From: Candidatus Paceibacter normanii SCGC AAA255-P19
Lineage (GTDB): Bacteria > Patescibacteriota > Minisyncoccia > Minisyncoccales > Paceibacteraceae
Assembly: GCA_000398025.1 (NCBI GenBank)
Contig: ASKX01000006.1
Coordinates: forward strand, 1-51,618
Direction of reading: 5' to 3'
Length of the DNA: 51,618 nt
The notes beneath the pieces are model-generated. The model was not told where the DNA came from and ran no database searches. It saw only the letters and a program-made list of their open reading frames with translations. Of this stretch, positions 8,282 to 16,793 are shown one piece after another (position 1 is the stretch's first letter; every line of letters starts with the position of its first letter). The position numbers were made by a program, and so were the translations under genes.

Positions 8282-9357
8282 ATGTTTTTACTTTTAATGT
8301 AATTAAACTTCTGCTTCTCTCCGGGATAACTGCCGTAATTGCTTTACTCTGGGCGCCGACTCTAATCAACCTTTTACATAGATTAAAGTTCTGGAAAAAA
8401 GAAGCCAGAACAAAAACTATTACTGGTGACAAGGCAGAGGTTTTTTATTCTTTACACAAAGAAAGGGAAACCACTGTGCCTCGGGGTGGGGGAGTTTTAA
8501 TTTGGGTTTCAGTGCTTTTTGTAATATTTTTATTTTTTATTTTGGCTAATGTTCTTGATGTCTGGTGGGTTAAAAAATTAAATTTTTTATCTCGAGGCGA
8601 AACTTGGCTACCTTTGTTTACCTTAATTGCTGCTTCTTTAGTGGGACTTTCTGATGACGTTCTTCAGGTTCTTGGCAAAGGGAAATATGTTGGTGGCGGC
8701 ATAACCTTTAAACGAAGGCTGCTAATGGTTATTATTATTGGATTAATTGGAGGATTGTGGTTTTATTGCCAACTAGGCTGGGATACTGTTCATATTCCCC
8801 TAATCCAAAATTTTCCTGAAGGAATTGATTTTCCGATTGGCACTTGGATAATACCGCTTTTTATTTTGGTAATGGTTGGCTCTTGGTCTGGTGGAGTAAT
8901 TGACGGCTTAGATGGGTTATCGGGCGGTGTCTTTGCTTCAATTTTTAGCGCTTTTGCCATTATTGCTTTTTCGCAAGGCAAAGCCGATCTGGCTACTTTT
9001 TGCGCCGTGATCGTTGGCGCTCTCTTTGCTTTTTTATGGTTTAATATCCCGCCGGCTCGTTTTTACATGACAGAAACGGGCATTCTCGGACTAACCTCAA
9101 CTATGGCAGTGGTGGCTTTTTTAACTGACTCAGTAATAGTTTTGCCAATTATTGCCGGGCTTTTAGTGATTGAAGTTGGCTCAATGATTATTCAATTATT
9201 ATCTAAAAAATTCCGCCATAAAAAAATTTGGCTTTCCACGCCCCTCCATCATCATTTTGAAGCTCGAGGCTGGCCAGCTCATCAGGTAACAATGAGGTTT
9301 TGGGTAATATCCATTGTCTTTGCTATTTTAGGGGTGGCAATTCGCCTTTTAGGCTAA
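8278..9357 (+). CDS. mraY: Phospho-N-acetylmuramoyl-pentapeptide-transferase
   Basis: MraY makes lipid I by moving phospho-MurNAc-pentapeptide from UDP to undecaprenyl phosphate. The 359-aa protein has about ten membrane helices and the family motifs: VGLSDDVLQ, the catalytic DGLDGLSGG loop, MTETGILGL in place of the usual DTGSLALG, and PLHHHFEARGW (the conserved HHH). It overlaps the upstream carboxypeptidase by ATGA. Its lipid substrate carrier would be supplied by the isoprenyl transferase at 24133-24828. Confidence 0.95.
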   Translation: MNVFTFNVIKLLLLSGITAVIALLWAPTLINLLHRLKFWKKEARTKTITGDKAEVFYSLHKERETTVPRGGGVLIWVSVLFVIFLFFILANVLDVWWVKKLNFLSRGETWLPLFTLIAASLVGLSDDVLQVLGKGKYVGGGITFKRRLLMVIIIGLIGGLWFYCQLGWDTVHIPLIQNFPEGIDFPIGTWIIPLFILVMVGSWSGGVIDGLDGLSGGVFASIFSAFAIIAFSQGKADLATFCAVIVGALFAFLWFNIPPARFYMTETGILGLTSTMAVVAFLTDSVIVLPIIAGLLVIEVGSMIIQLLSKKFRHKKIWLSTPLHHHFEARGWPAHQVTMRFWVISIVFAILGVAIRLLG

Positions 9358-9371
9358 ATCTAAAAGTAAAA

Positions 9372-10781
9372 ATGCAAAATGCAAAATTATTGAGAAAGAA
9401 TTATCCTAGGTTCGTCTATCAGGATTACTTTTATAAATTAAAAGGGAAGAAATTAGAAATTTTCTTCCTTTTTAAGATTGGGCCCAATATTAAGTTCAGG
9501 CCGAAAGTGGTTATTGAAAATGTTGATAAATCTCAAGTTAGGAAGGTAGGGGATAAGGCACTAAATAATTTAGTATTTAATTTAGGACTAATGGAAATCC
9601 CCAGTTATTGGAAAGCCACCTGCTCGCCGGTAATAGAAATCAAAGCTGGACCATTAAACTCAGAACAGATTAAATGGTGGCAAGATTTAATAATCAACGG
9701 TATGGGCCAATTTTTCTTTGAAAATAAAATTAACTTTCGAAAGCCCAACTTCCTCACCATCAAATCAGAGCCCCAAAAAATATGCCCTAATAAGACGATC
9801 GTCAAACTAACGCATATAGCCCGAAAGGGAGTGTTGGTGGCGGTTGGTGGAGGAAAGGATTCAGTGGTGACTTTGGAGATTTTAAAAAAGACCAAAAAAA
9901 ACATCAATTGTTTTTCTTTAAATCCCACCGAGGCGGCTCAAAAGATAATGAAAGCAGCTGGTTGCAAAAAACCAGTTATTGTTAAAAGAAATGTTGATGA
10001 GAAGCTTTTGGAGTTAAACAGACGAGGGTTCTTAAATGGTCATACTCCTTTTTCAGCTTATTTGGCCTTTTTAAGCGTGCTTTGCGCAACTATTTTTGGC
10101 CAAAAATACATTGCCTTTTCCAATGAAAGAAGCTCTAACGAAGGCAATGTGAAATATTTAGGAAAAATAATTAACCACCAGTGGTCAAAAAGTTTTAATT
10201 TTGAGAAGAAATTCAGAAAATATGTCAAAAAATATTTGGCTAAAGACCTTGAATATTTCAGCTTCTTACGGCCTTTATACGAAATTCAAATTGTAAAACT
10301 ATTTTCCAAATACCCAAAATATTTTCCCGTTTTTTTAAGTTGTAATGAAGCCTACAAGACAGCTTCGGGAACCAAAAACCCGACTAAAAAATGGTGTGGC
10401 CAGTGTTCAAAATGTTTGTTTATTTTTGCCTGTCTTTTTCCCTTTGTTAAAGAGAAAGATTTATTAAAGATTTTTGGAAAAAATTTGTTTGAAAATAAAA
10501 AACTTCTTCCCGTAATGAAGGAACTGGTGGGCAAGGAAAGGTTTAAACCTTTTGAATGTGTGGGCACTAAAAAAGAAAGTTTAGTCGCCTTCTATTTGAG
10601 CTGGAGAAAAACAGGGGGAATAGGAATTTTACCCAAATATCCAAATTTAGATAAAGAATCAAAGAAAATATTAAGCTCGTGGAATAAACAACACAGTTTA
10701 CCCAAAGAGTTCGCTGAGACCCTGTCTCGTCTCACGCCAAGCTTGACTTTGTCTCGCTCGGCGTTTGAAAAAGCCCTATGA
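9372..10781 (+). CDS. murL: UDP-MurNAc-L-Ala-L-Glu epimerase-like protein
   Basis: A 469-aa PP-loop-like protein with VAVGGGKDSVVTLE (GGGKDS at residues 159-164), NERSSNEGN, and a cysteine pair in WCGQCSKCLF. These features and the position directly before murD match MurL, which with MurD2 provides a racemase-independent route to D-Glu in peptidoglycan: MurD2 adds L-Glu and MurL epimerises it in the UDP-MurNAc-dipeptide using ATP. An upstream in-frame start at 9300 would overlap mraY by 58 nt, so I prefer the ATG at 9372; no RBS decides it. The C-terminal EFAETLSRLTPSLTLSRS segment is encoded by a palindromic repeat. The stop overlaps the murD ATG. Confidence 0.75.
   Translation: MQNAKLLRKNYPRFVYQDYFYKLKGKKLEIFFLFKIGPNIKFRPKVVIENVDKSQVRKVGDKALNNLVFNLGLMEIPSYWKATCSPVIEIKAGPLNSEQIKWWQDLIINGMGQFFFENKINFRKPNFLTIKSEPQKICPNKTIVKLTHIARKGVLVAVGGGKDSVVTLEILKKTKKNINCFSLNPTEAAQKIMKAAGCKKPVIVKRNVDEKLLELNRRGFLNGHTPFSAYLAFLSVLCATIFGQKYIAFSNERSSNEGNVKYLGKIINHQWSKSFNFEKKFRKYVKKYLAKDLEYFSFLRPLYEIQIVKLFSKYPKYFPVFLSCNEAYKTASGTKNPTKKWCGQCSKCLFIFACLFPFVKEKDLLKIFGKNLFENKKLLPVMKELVGKERFKPFECVGTKKESLVAFYLSWRKTGGIGILPKYPNLDKESKKILSSWNKQHSLPKEFAETLSRLTPSLTLSRSAFEKAL
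10707..10765 (+). repeat. Palindromic element, EFAET subtype, in murL
   Basis: GAGTTCGCTGAGAC, then TCTCGTCTCACGCC, then a second arm region ending GCTCGGCG. It aligns with 6893-6957 and is read in the same frame, giving the C-terminal tail of MurL. Confidence 0.65.
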
Positions 10782-12040
10782 AGTTAGATGAATTAAAAAA
10801 TAAGAAAATTTTGATTTTGGGATTTGGCCAAGAGGGAAAGGATAATTTTGATTTTCTGAGAAAGGTTTTCCCAAAGAAAATTTTGGGAATCGCTGACCAG
10901 AAAACCAAATTAGATTTAAAAGACAAAAAAATAAAACTCCATTTGGGTCAAAATTATCTCAAAGCACTAAAGAATTACGATATTGTAATTAAATCCCCAG
11001 GCATTCCCTTTAAAAATATTCCGAGATCGGGACTCCGAAAATTAACGTCTCAAACTGAGATTTTTTTTGAAAACTGCCCAGGAAAAATTGTTGGTATTAC
11101 CGGTACCAAAGGTAAGAGTACTACGGCCTCGATGACTTATAAGATTTTAAAGAAAGGGGAGATAAAAGCGCATTTAGTGGGAAATATCGGAAAACCAGTT
11201 TTGGCTTCTTTGAAAAAAGCTAAAAAAAATGATGTTTTTGTTTATGAACTTTCCAGCCATCAGCTCTATCATCTTAAAGAAAGCCCTCAAATTGCCGTTT
11301 TGTTAAATATTTATCCTGAACATTTGGATTATTACCGAAATTTTAAAGAATATGCTAAAGCTAAAGCCAACATTACCTTGCACCAAACTAAAAATGATTA
11401 TTTGGTTTTTAATTCTGAAGATAAGCTAATTGGAAAATTTGCTAAGAAATCAAAGGCCAAAAAAATACCAATTAAAGGGGGGTATTACGAATTAAACAAA
11501 AACGCAGCTAGAGCAGTAGGAAAAATACTTAAAATTCCTTCAAAAATCATTGAAAAGGCACTCAAGGAGTTTAAACCTCTGCCTCACAGATTGGAATTAG
11601 TCGGAACTTATAAAGGAATTACTTTTTACAATGATGCCCTAGCCACTATTCCCGAAGCCACCATTGCTGCCATAGAATCCCTGGGGAGCAGGGTAGAGAC
11701 GATTATGCTGGGTGGTTATGAAAGAAATATTGATTATAAAAATCTAGCTAAGAAAGTTTTGAAAAGTAAAATTAAAACTGTAATCTTATTTCCCACTACT
11801 GGAGAAAGAATCTGGAAGGAAATTACAAAAGCTTCGCAGGATAGGAAAACACCAAAGCATTTTTTTGTAGACAACATGAAAGAAGCAGCGAGATTGGCTT
11901 ACAGATACACTTTGAAGGGAAAAATTTGCCTTCTCTCTACAGCTGCTTCCAGTTTCAGTATTTTTAGAGATTACAGAGAAAAAGGAAATCTGTTCAAAAA
12001 ATATGTTAAAAAGTTTGGTAAAAGAAAAGGGGCGTCCTGA
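10778..12040 (+). CDS. murD: UDP-MurNAc-L-Ala glutamate ligase (MurD, likely MurD2-like)
   Basis: A Mur ligase of 420 aa that adds glutamate to UDP-MurNAc-L-Ala. The P-loop GITGTKGKSTTAS lies at about residues 106-118. The conserved ELSSHQLY, the His-containing NIYPEHLDYY, and NDALATIPEATIAAI (replacing the usual NDSKATN) follow. The C-terminal domain ends in AASSFSIFRDYREKG, typical of MurD. The atypical substrate-loop residues and the adjacent MurL suggest it uses L-Glu (MurD2), but this is inference. A short element (GATCGGGACTCCGA, about 11026-11039) adds RSGLR after the SPGIP motif. It overlaps ftsW by 38 nt. Confidence 0.88.
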   Translation: MKLDELKNKKILILGFGQEGKDNFDFLRKVFPKKILGIADQKTKLDLKDKKIKLHLGQNYLKALKNYDIVIKSPGIPFKNIPRSGLRKLTSQTEIFFENCPGKIVGITGTKGKSTTASMTYKILKKGEIKAHLVGNIGKPVLASLKKAKKNDVFVYELSSHQLYHLKESPQIAVLLNIYPEHLDYYRNFKEYAKAKANITLHQTKNDYLVFNSEDKLIGKFAKKSKAKKIPIKGGYYELNKNAARAVGKILKIPSKIIEKALKEFKPLPHRLELVGTYKGITFYNDALATIPEATIAAIESLGSRVETIMLGGYERNIDYKNLAKKVLKSKIKTVILFPTTGERIWKEITKASQDRKTPKHFFVDNMKEAARLAYRYTLKGKICLLSTAASSFSIFRDYREKGNLFKKYVKKFGKRKGAS

Positions 12041-13169
12041 TCTTTGGTTGGTCGGCGTAATTGTTGTTTTAATGGTTTTGGGAATTCTAATCTTGGCTAG
12101 CGTTTCGGCTACCTTCTCTCAAGAAAAATTTGGAACCACCTACTATTTTTTAAATCATCAATTCTTGTTTGGTTTGCTACCAGGATTAATTTTGGCTTTT
12201 TTTGCTTTTAAGGTTCGTTTGAACTCTCTTAAAAAGTGGGTGCCAGTTTTGCTTTTGGTAAACTTGTTGTTGTTAGCTATGGTTTTCTTGCCAAAAATTG
12301 GGACAGGACCTGGGAGTTGGGCCCCCGCAGCCCGTTGGGTTTCTTTTGGACCAATTTCTTTTCAGCCCTCAGAATTTCTGAAATTAACTTTTATTCTCTA
12401 TCTGGCTGCTTGGCTAACCAGCCGGACTCCACAAAGAAAAGAATTTGGTCAAACGTCCAAACAAAGAGAAGGACGTGAGATGAACGGAGTTCAGCGAACT
12501 TTTATTGCTTTCCTGTTGGTAGTTGTTATAATCAGTTTGTTTTTAATTTTTCAACCCGATATCAGCACCTTAGGAATAATTGTCATCTCAGCTACTTTGA
12601 TGTATTTTTTGGCTAACACTCCTCTTTGGCATAGTATTTTAGTAATTTTAATCGGCGGTGGGGGATTGCTGGCCTTAATTAAACTTGCTCCTTATAGATT
12701 AAATCGGTTGTTGGTGTTTCTTAATCCCGAGCTAGACCCGATGGGAATAGGTTATCAGATAAAACAGGCCTTAATTACGGTGGGATCAGGTGGACTTTTT
12801 GGCCTAGGATTGGGAATGTCTCAGCAAAGATTTGGTGTTTTTTTGCCCCAATCGATGTCTGACTCAATCTTTGCTATCTTCGCTGAAGAAACGGGATTTG
12901 TTGGTAGTTGTATTTTAATTTTTCTTTTTTTGATGTTGTTGTGGCGAGGTTTCAGAGCGGCTAAACTGGCAAGTGATAAGTTTTCTCAGTTGGCTGCTTT
13001 GGGAATTACTTCCTGGATTTGCCTTCAAGGATTTATTAATATCGCTGCCATGATAGGAATTTTGCCCTTAACCGGTATTCCCTTACCTTTTATTAGTTAC
13101 GGAGGATCAGCTCTAGTTTCAGAGCTGGCTGGAGTTGGACTATTATTAAATATTTCAAAAAGCAGATGA
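12003..13169 (+). CDS. ftsW: SEDS-family lipid II polymerase FtsW
   Basis: A 388-aa polytopic protein (about ten helices) of the SEDS family, which polymerises lipid II at the septum. It has the conserved FQPDISTLGI loop (catalytic Asp), NPELDPMGIGYQIKQALITVGSGGLFGLGLG, and ITGIPLPFISYGGSAL-type C-terminal motifs. RodA is the alternative; the murD-ftsW-murG order favours FtsW. It begins inside murD (38-nt overlap), so translation is coupled. The loop QTSKQREGREMNGVQRTF contains a degenerate palindromic element (about 12470-12497, ATGAACggaGTTCA). Confidence 0.9.
   Translation: MLKSLVKEKGRPDLWLVGVIVVLMVLGILILASVSATFSQEKFGTTYYFLNHQFLFGLLPGLILAFFAFKVRLNSLKKWVPVLLLVNLLLLAMVFLPKIGTGPGSWAPAARWVSFGPISFQPSEFLKLTFILYLAAWLTSRTPQRKEFGQTSKQREGREMNGVQRTFIAFLLVVVIISLFLIFQPDISTLGIIVISATLMYFLANTPLWHSILVILIGGGGLLALIKLAPYRLNRLLVFLNPELDPMGIGYQIKQALITVGSGGLFGLGLGMSQQRFGVFLPQSMSDSIFAIFAEETGFVGSCILIFLFLMLLWRGFRAAKLASDKFSQLAALGITSWICLQGFINIAAMIGILPLTGIPLPFISYGGSALVSELAGVGLLLNISKSR
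12468..12500 (+). repeat. Degenerate palindromic element in ftsW
   Basis: GACGTGAG, then ATGAAC, GGA, GTTCA, then GCGAAC. It matches the core of the family hairpin (ATGAACgaaGTTCAT) and falls in a cytoplasmic-type loop of FtsW. One arm base is lost, so it may be an old copy or chance. Confidence 0.4.
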
Positions 13170-14341
13170 AAGTTTTATTTGCCGGTGGTGGCACTGGCGG
13201 TCATATCTTACCAATAATTGCCGTGGCTAGAGAAATAAGAAGAACTTATCCTAAGGGAGAAAATCTTCAGTTTTTTTATATTGGCCCTAAAGACGAATTC
13301 GGCTCAATTCTATTAACCCAGGAAGGTATTAAAGTTAAAACGGTGTTGGCAGGAAAAATCAGAAGATATTTCAACTGGAAGAGTTTTCTTCAAAACTTAG
13401 GAGATATAATCTTTAAGATTCCCTTTGGTGTCCTTCAGGCTTTTTTCTACATTTTCTTTTTGGCGCCTGATTTGACTTTCAGCAAAGGGGGGTTTGGCTC
13501 AATTCCAGGGGTAGTTGCCAGCTGGCTATTACGGGTCCCCATTTTTCTTCATGAGTCAGATGTGACTCCTGGCCTAGCCAATCGATTTTTAGGAAAGTTT
13601 GCTTTGGAAATTTTTGTTTCTTTCCCCAAAACAGAGTATTTTCCGCCCAAAAAGATGATTGCTGTTGGCAATCCCATCCGTAAAGAGATCTTAGAAGGAA
13701 AAAGAGAGGAAGCTCAAAAATTCTTTAAATTAGGCGGAGGAGAACCAGTCATTTTAATTCTCGGCGGATCTCAAGGAGCCCAAAGAATAAATGATAAAAT
13801 TCTAGAAATTTTACCAGAACTTTTGAAAAATTTTGAAATATTTCATCAATGCGGCGATAAAAACTTTAAACAAGTAAAGGCTGAAGCTAAAGCTATTCTT
13901 CCTGAGGGCTTGGAAAAAAATTATCATTTGTTTCCATTTTTGAGAGAAGAAGAGTTAAAGCAGGCCTTTGCCATCTGCGACTTTATTGTTAGTCGAGCGG
14001 GCTCAGGAAGTATCTTTGAAATCGCCGCTAGCGGCAAACCCTCCATTTTAATTCCTTTGCCGGAAGCCGCCCAAAATCATCAGGTAAAAAACGCCTATGC
14101 TTACGCTGAAGAAGGAGCTTCAATCGTTATGGAGGAAGCTAATTTTACTTCCCATTTTTTCTTAGAGAAATTAAAATACCTCTTTTCTAGCCCTGAAGAG
14201 CTAGAGAAAATGCAAAAAGCTGCCAAAGACTTTTCAAAACCTCAGGCGGCTAAAGTATTAGCTGCCTACATTTGTAGCTATTTGTCACCGAGTCCGCCCA
14301 AGGTGGACGAAGGTGGAAATGAACGAAGTTCATTGACCTAG
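13166..14341 (+). CDS. murG: UDP-GlcNAc:lipid I GlcNAc transferase
   Basis: MurG adds GlcNAc to lipid I to give lipid II on the cytoplasmic membrane face. The 391-aa GT-B protein starts with the signature FAGGGTGGHILP (lipid-binding G-loop 1), has SKGGFGSIPGVVAS and HESDVTPGLANR, and the C-terminal UDP-GlcNAc region ILGGSQGAQRIN, SRAGSGSIFEIAASGKPSILIPLPEAAQNHQ. It is coupled to ftsW by a 4-nt overlap. The last 20 or so residues (PKVDEGGNERSSLT) come from a palindromic repeat at the stop codon. It ends the wall gene cluster; murC, murB and ddl are not in the window. Confidence 0.95.
   Translation: MKVLFAGGGTGGHILPIIAVAREIRRTYPKGENLQFFYIGPKDEFGSILLTQEGIKVKTVLAGKIRRYFNWKSFLQNLGDIIFKIPFGVLQAFFYIFFLAPDLTFSKGGFGSIPGVVASWLLRVPIFLHESDVTPGLANRFLGKFALEIFVSFPKTEYFPPKKMIAVGNPIRKEILEGKREEAQKFFKLGGGEPVILILGGSQGAQRINDKILEILPELLKNFEIFHQCGDKNFKQVKAEAKAILPEGLEKNYHLFPFLREEELKQAFAICDFIVSRAGSGSIFEIAASGKPSILIPLPEAAQNHQVKNAYAYAEEGASIVMEEANFTSHFFLEKLKYLFSSPEELEKMQKAAKDFSKPQAAKVLAAYICSYLSPSPPKVDEGGNERSSLT
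14305..14338 (+). repeat. Palindromic element at the murG 3' end
   Basis: GACGAAGGTGGA is followed by AATGAAC, GAA, GTTCATT (14318-14334). It is read as DEGGNERSSLT and supplies the end of the protein. Confidence 0.8.
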
Positions 14342-14374
14342 CTAGGTTATTTGTATTAATCTAAAATAAGAATC

Positions 14375-16009
14375 ATGTCAGCTGAGGATTTTAAATTCTT
14401 CAAACGCGAGCGTGATAAACGCGAGCGTGAAATGAGCTTTAAGCTCATTGAACCCGGGGAGGTGAGGGTAAGAATTGCGCCCTCACCAACCGGATTTTTA
14501 CATATTGGAACCACCAGAACCGCTCTTTTTAATTACCTTTTTGCCAATCAAAGTGTCGGCAGTTTTGTTTTGAGAATTGAGGATACTGATTTGGAAAGGT
14601 CTAATCCAAAATTTGAAAAAGATATCATGGAAAACCTTAAATGGTTGGGAATTGAGTGGTCAGAGGGCCCAGATATTGCCGGAGAATACGGTCCTTATCG
14701 CCAGAGTCAAAGATTGGATACTTATTCCAAATACTTGGAAAAATTACTGTCTGAAGACAAAGCTTATTACTGTTTTTGTTCTGAAGAAGAATTGGAGGAT
14801 CAAAGACAATATCAAATGTCAATTGGAGAGACACCTCGATATTCCGGAAAATGTGCTAATTTACCCAAAGAAACAGTGAAAAAATATTTAGCCGAAGGAA
14901 AACCTTCAGTAATCAGATTTAGGGTACCAGTAAAAAAAATCTATTTTGATGATTTAATTCGGGGTAAATTGGAATTTGATACCGGTTTGATGGGGGACAT
15001 AGCGATTGCTAAATCGATATCTACTCCTCTTTATAATTTTGCGGTAGTGATTGATGATTTTGAAATGAAAATAAGCCATGTCATCAGAGGAGAAGACCAT
15101 ATTTCCAATACCCCAAAACAAATATTAATCCAGCAGGTCCTAGGGCTTCCCCGGCCAAAATATGCTCATTTACCATTAATTTTAGGCCCTGATAGAACCA
15201 AATTAAGCAAAAGACATGGATCTGTTTCTATTTCAGAATATAAAAAAGCAGGTTATCTTCCCGAAGCTTTGATTAATTTTATGGCTTTTCTGGGCTGGAA
15301 CCCAGGAACAGAAAGGGAAATTTATTCTTTACCTTCTTTAATCAAAGAATTTTCTTTAGATAGAGTCCAAAAAGGAGGGGCAGTTTTCAATAATAAAAGA
15401 TTGGATTATTTAAATGGATTCTATCTCCGCCGAAGATCAACTGAAAAATTGACTGAAATGTGTATTCCTTATTTGATTGAAGCCGGGCTGATTGAAAGGA
15501 TAGAGAATAATCCCGGTAACCCCAAAAAAGAGAAGGGAGATTTAAAACTCTTTGAGGCGGAGGAACCAGAATATAAAATTATAGAAACTGGAGAAGAGAT
15601 TTCTTTTGAAACCTTAGGAAAAATTGTAGCTATGTATCAAGAAAGATTAAAAAAATTATCAGAAATTTCTGAGTTGACTGATTTTTTCTTTAAAGATAAG
15701 CTAAAATATAGTAAGGATTTGCTCCGCTGGGAAGAAATGTCAGATGCTGAACTTAAAAGTTCGCTTAAAATCTTAGGGGAAACTTTATCTGGAATGAAGC
15801 TAGAAGATTGGATTAAAGAAAACCTAGAAAAAAATTTATTATTAAAAGCAGAAGAAATAGGGGATAGAGGAAAGCTTCTCTGGCCCCTAAGGGCAGCTTT
15901 AAGCGGAAAAGAGGCTTCGGCTGGCCCCTTCGAAATTGCTGAGATACTAGGCAAGGAAAAAACTTTAAAAAGGATAAAGGATGCGAAATTTCTAATTTCT
16001 AATTCCTAA
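14375..16009 (+). CDS. gltX: Glutamyl-tRNA synthetase
   Basis: A class I synthetase charging tRNA-Glu, probably also tRNA-Gln in an organism using amidation. It has the HIGH-equivalent HIGTTRTALFNY, the KMSKS-equivalent KLSKRHGS and the conserved RVRIAPSPTGFLHIG N-terminus. As annotated (544 aa) the first 29 residues (MSAEDFKFFKRERDKREREM...) are encoded by a palindromic repeat, and the family normally begins at RVRIAPSPTG. The true start may therefore be the ATG at 14375, the ATG at 14432 inside the hairpin, or the GTG at 14462 after GGGGAGG. The C-terminal anticodon-binding domain is complete. Confidence 0.92.
   Translation: MSAEDFKFFKRERDKREREMSFKLIEPGEVRVRIAPSPTGFLHIGTTRTALFNYLFANQSVGSFVLRIEDTDLERSNPKFEKDIMENLKWLGIEWSEGPDIAGEYGPYRQSQRLDTYSKYLEKLLSEDKAYYCFCSEEELEDQRQYQMSIGETPRYSGKCANLPKETVKKYLAEGKPSVIRFRVPVKKIYFDDLIRGKLEFDTGLMGDIAIAKSISTPLYNFAVVIDDFEMKISHVIRGEDHISNTPKQILIQQVLGLPRPKYAHLPLILGPDRTKLSKRHGSVSISEYKKAGYLPEALINFMAFLGWNPGTEREIYSLPSLIKEFSLDRVQKGGAVFNNKRLDYLNGFYLRRRSTEKLTEMCIPYLIEAGLIERIENNPGNPKKEKGDLKLFEAEEPEYKIIETGEEISFETLGKIVAMYQERLKKLSEISELTDFFFKDKLKYSKDLLRWEEMSDAELKSSLKILGETLSGMKLEDWIKENLEKNLLLKAEEIGDRGKLLWPLRAALSGKEASAGPFEIAEILGKEKTLKRIKDAKFLISNS
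14402..14452 (+). repeat. Palindromic element at the gltX 5' end
   Basis: The 12-mer ACGCGAGCGTGA occurs twice in tandem (14404 and 14419) and is followed by a perfect palindrome AATGAGCTT T AAGCTCATT (14431-14449). It could place the RBS or start codon of gltX in a hairpin. Confidence 0.75.
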
Positions 16010-16015
16010 TTTCTA

Positions 16016-16468
16016 ATGATAATTAAAAAAATAATTATAACTTTTGTTCTCTTGGGTTCAATGAATTTTTTATTCATTTCACCTTCGAGTTTAGTTTCAC
16101 CAGTTTTTAGTTTGGCTCAGGAAACTCCTAAGGTAATTGAACCCCCGGAAACAATGGAAGAAGCCAAAGAATTGGGGGAGAAAGCCTTGGAAACCACCCA
16201 AAAAGAGCTTCCCGGAATTTTAGAAAAAATCTGGGAAGAGGACGTGCTACCGATTTGGCAAAAGATGTATGATTGGTTTTTAACTAATATCTGGCCCCAA
16301 ATTAAAAGTTGGTTTAAAAAAGAAGTGGAGCCGAGAGTCAAAGAGGAAGTAGAAAAAAGAAAGCCGATAATTGAAGAAGAATTCGAAAAAGAAAAAGAAA
16401 AATTAAAAGAAGAGATTCCAGAGGTAAGTAAATCTCTCTGGGAAAAGCTCAATGAATTAATAAGATAA
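16016..16468 (+). CDS. Secreted or anchored helical protein of unknown function
   Basis: A 150-aa protein with an N-terminal hydrophobic signal (residues 4-34, ending near FSLAQE) and then a highly charged, Glu/Lys-rich alpha-helical body with tryptophans (LPIWQKMYDWFLTNIWPQIKSWFKKEVEPRVKEEVEKR). The body probably forms amphipathic or coiled-coil helices lying on the outer membrane face. No enzymatic motif is seen. It starts 6 nt after gltX inside a short TTCTAATT repeat tract, without an RBS. Palindromes AATGAAT...ATTCATT (16060-16078) and 16451-16473 lie in its signal-peptide codons and at its end. I do not recognise a named family. Confidence 0.65.
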   Translation: MIIKKIIITFVLLGSMNFLFISPSSLVSPVFSLAQETPKVIEPPETMEEAKELGEKALETTQKELPGILEKIWEEDVLPIWQKMYDWFLTNIWPQIKSWFKKEVEPRVKEEVEKRKPIIEEEFEKEKEKLKEEIPEVSKSLWEKLNELIR

Positions 16469-16489
16469 TTCATTTCGCCTTCGAATTCA
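16451..16489 (+). repeat. Palindromic element at the end of the helical-protein gene
   Basis: AATGAATTA (16451-16459) pairs with TAATTCATT (16465-16473), followed by TCGCCTTCGAATTC, the reverse-orientation tail of the family. The arms hold the last codons. Confidence 0.65.
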
Positions 16490-16552
16490 AAGAATCAATA
16501 AAGTATGCAGCCGTTAGGGTAGGGAACTCTGGCGGTTTTTTGTTTTTCCATA

Positions 16553-16580
16553 TTGACACCAATTGTTGATAGATTATGAT
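16553..16580 (+). promoter_or_regulatory. Promoter of the structured RNA
   Basis: TTGACA (16553-16558), 16-nt spacer, TATGAT (16575-16580). A start at G16587 coincides exactly with the first base of the RNA's closing helix. Confidence 0.8.
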
Positions 16581-16586
16581 GAAATT

Positions 16587-16793
16587 GGGAAAAGGTTGGG
16601 TTGCGCAAACGAGGCGCTAGTCCGGTTGATGAGCCCGACAAGGAAGACACCTCCTGGTAGGGACCCGAGACGCCTGTGGTGGAACAATGCGTGAGGATTC
16701 GCAACGAAGAATGAGCCGGCTCATATGCGGGGGCTCACATAGAGGCATCAGCGCACCTCCTTTCAATACCAGAAGCAACCCAACCTTTCTCCC
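16587..16793 (+). ncRNA. Structured non-coding RNA of unknown class, about 207 nt
   Basis: The ends pair in a long helix: AGGTTGGGTTGC (16593-16604) with GCAACCCAACCT (16775-16786), extended by GGGAAA with TTCTCCC around one bulge. Inside, GAGGCGCT (16611-16618) pairs with AGCG-CA-CCTC (16750-16759). TGCG/CGCA (about 16688-16703) and TGAGCC/GGCTCA form further hairpins; ATGAGCCGGCTCAT is a perfect palindrome. It is GC-rich against an AT-rich background and has its own promoter. ORFs across it on either strand are not credible. I see no RNase P P4 (GAGGAAAGUCC), no SRP GGAAG core and no tmRNA ends. A compact raiA- or 6S-like RNA remains possible. Confidence 0.75.

Noticed and set aside
10130..10160. 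NERSSNEGN in MurL as another palindromic-element peptide
   Set aside because: It resembles the repeat peptide but no hairpin surrounds it, and a N-E-R-S motif is expected in this enzyme family.
16587..16793. tmRNA, RNase P RNA or SRP RNA
   Set aside because: No GAGGAAAGUCC, no GGAAGGAAGC-type SRP core, no tRNA-like ends or ALAA tag were seen, so a class name is not supported.
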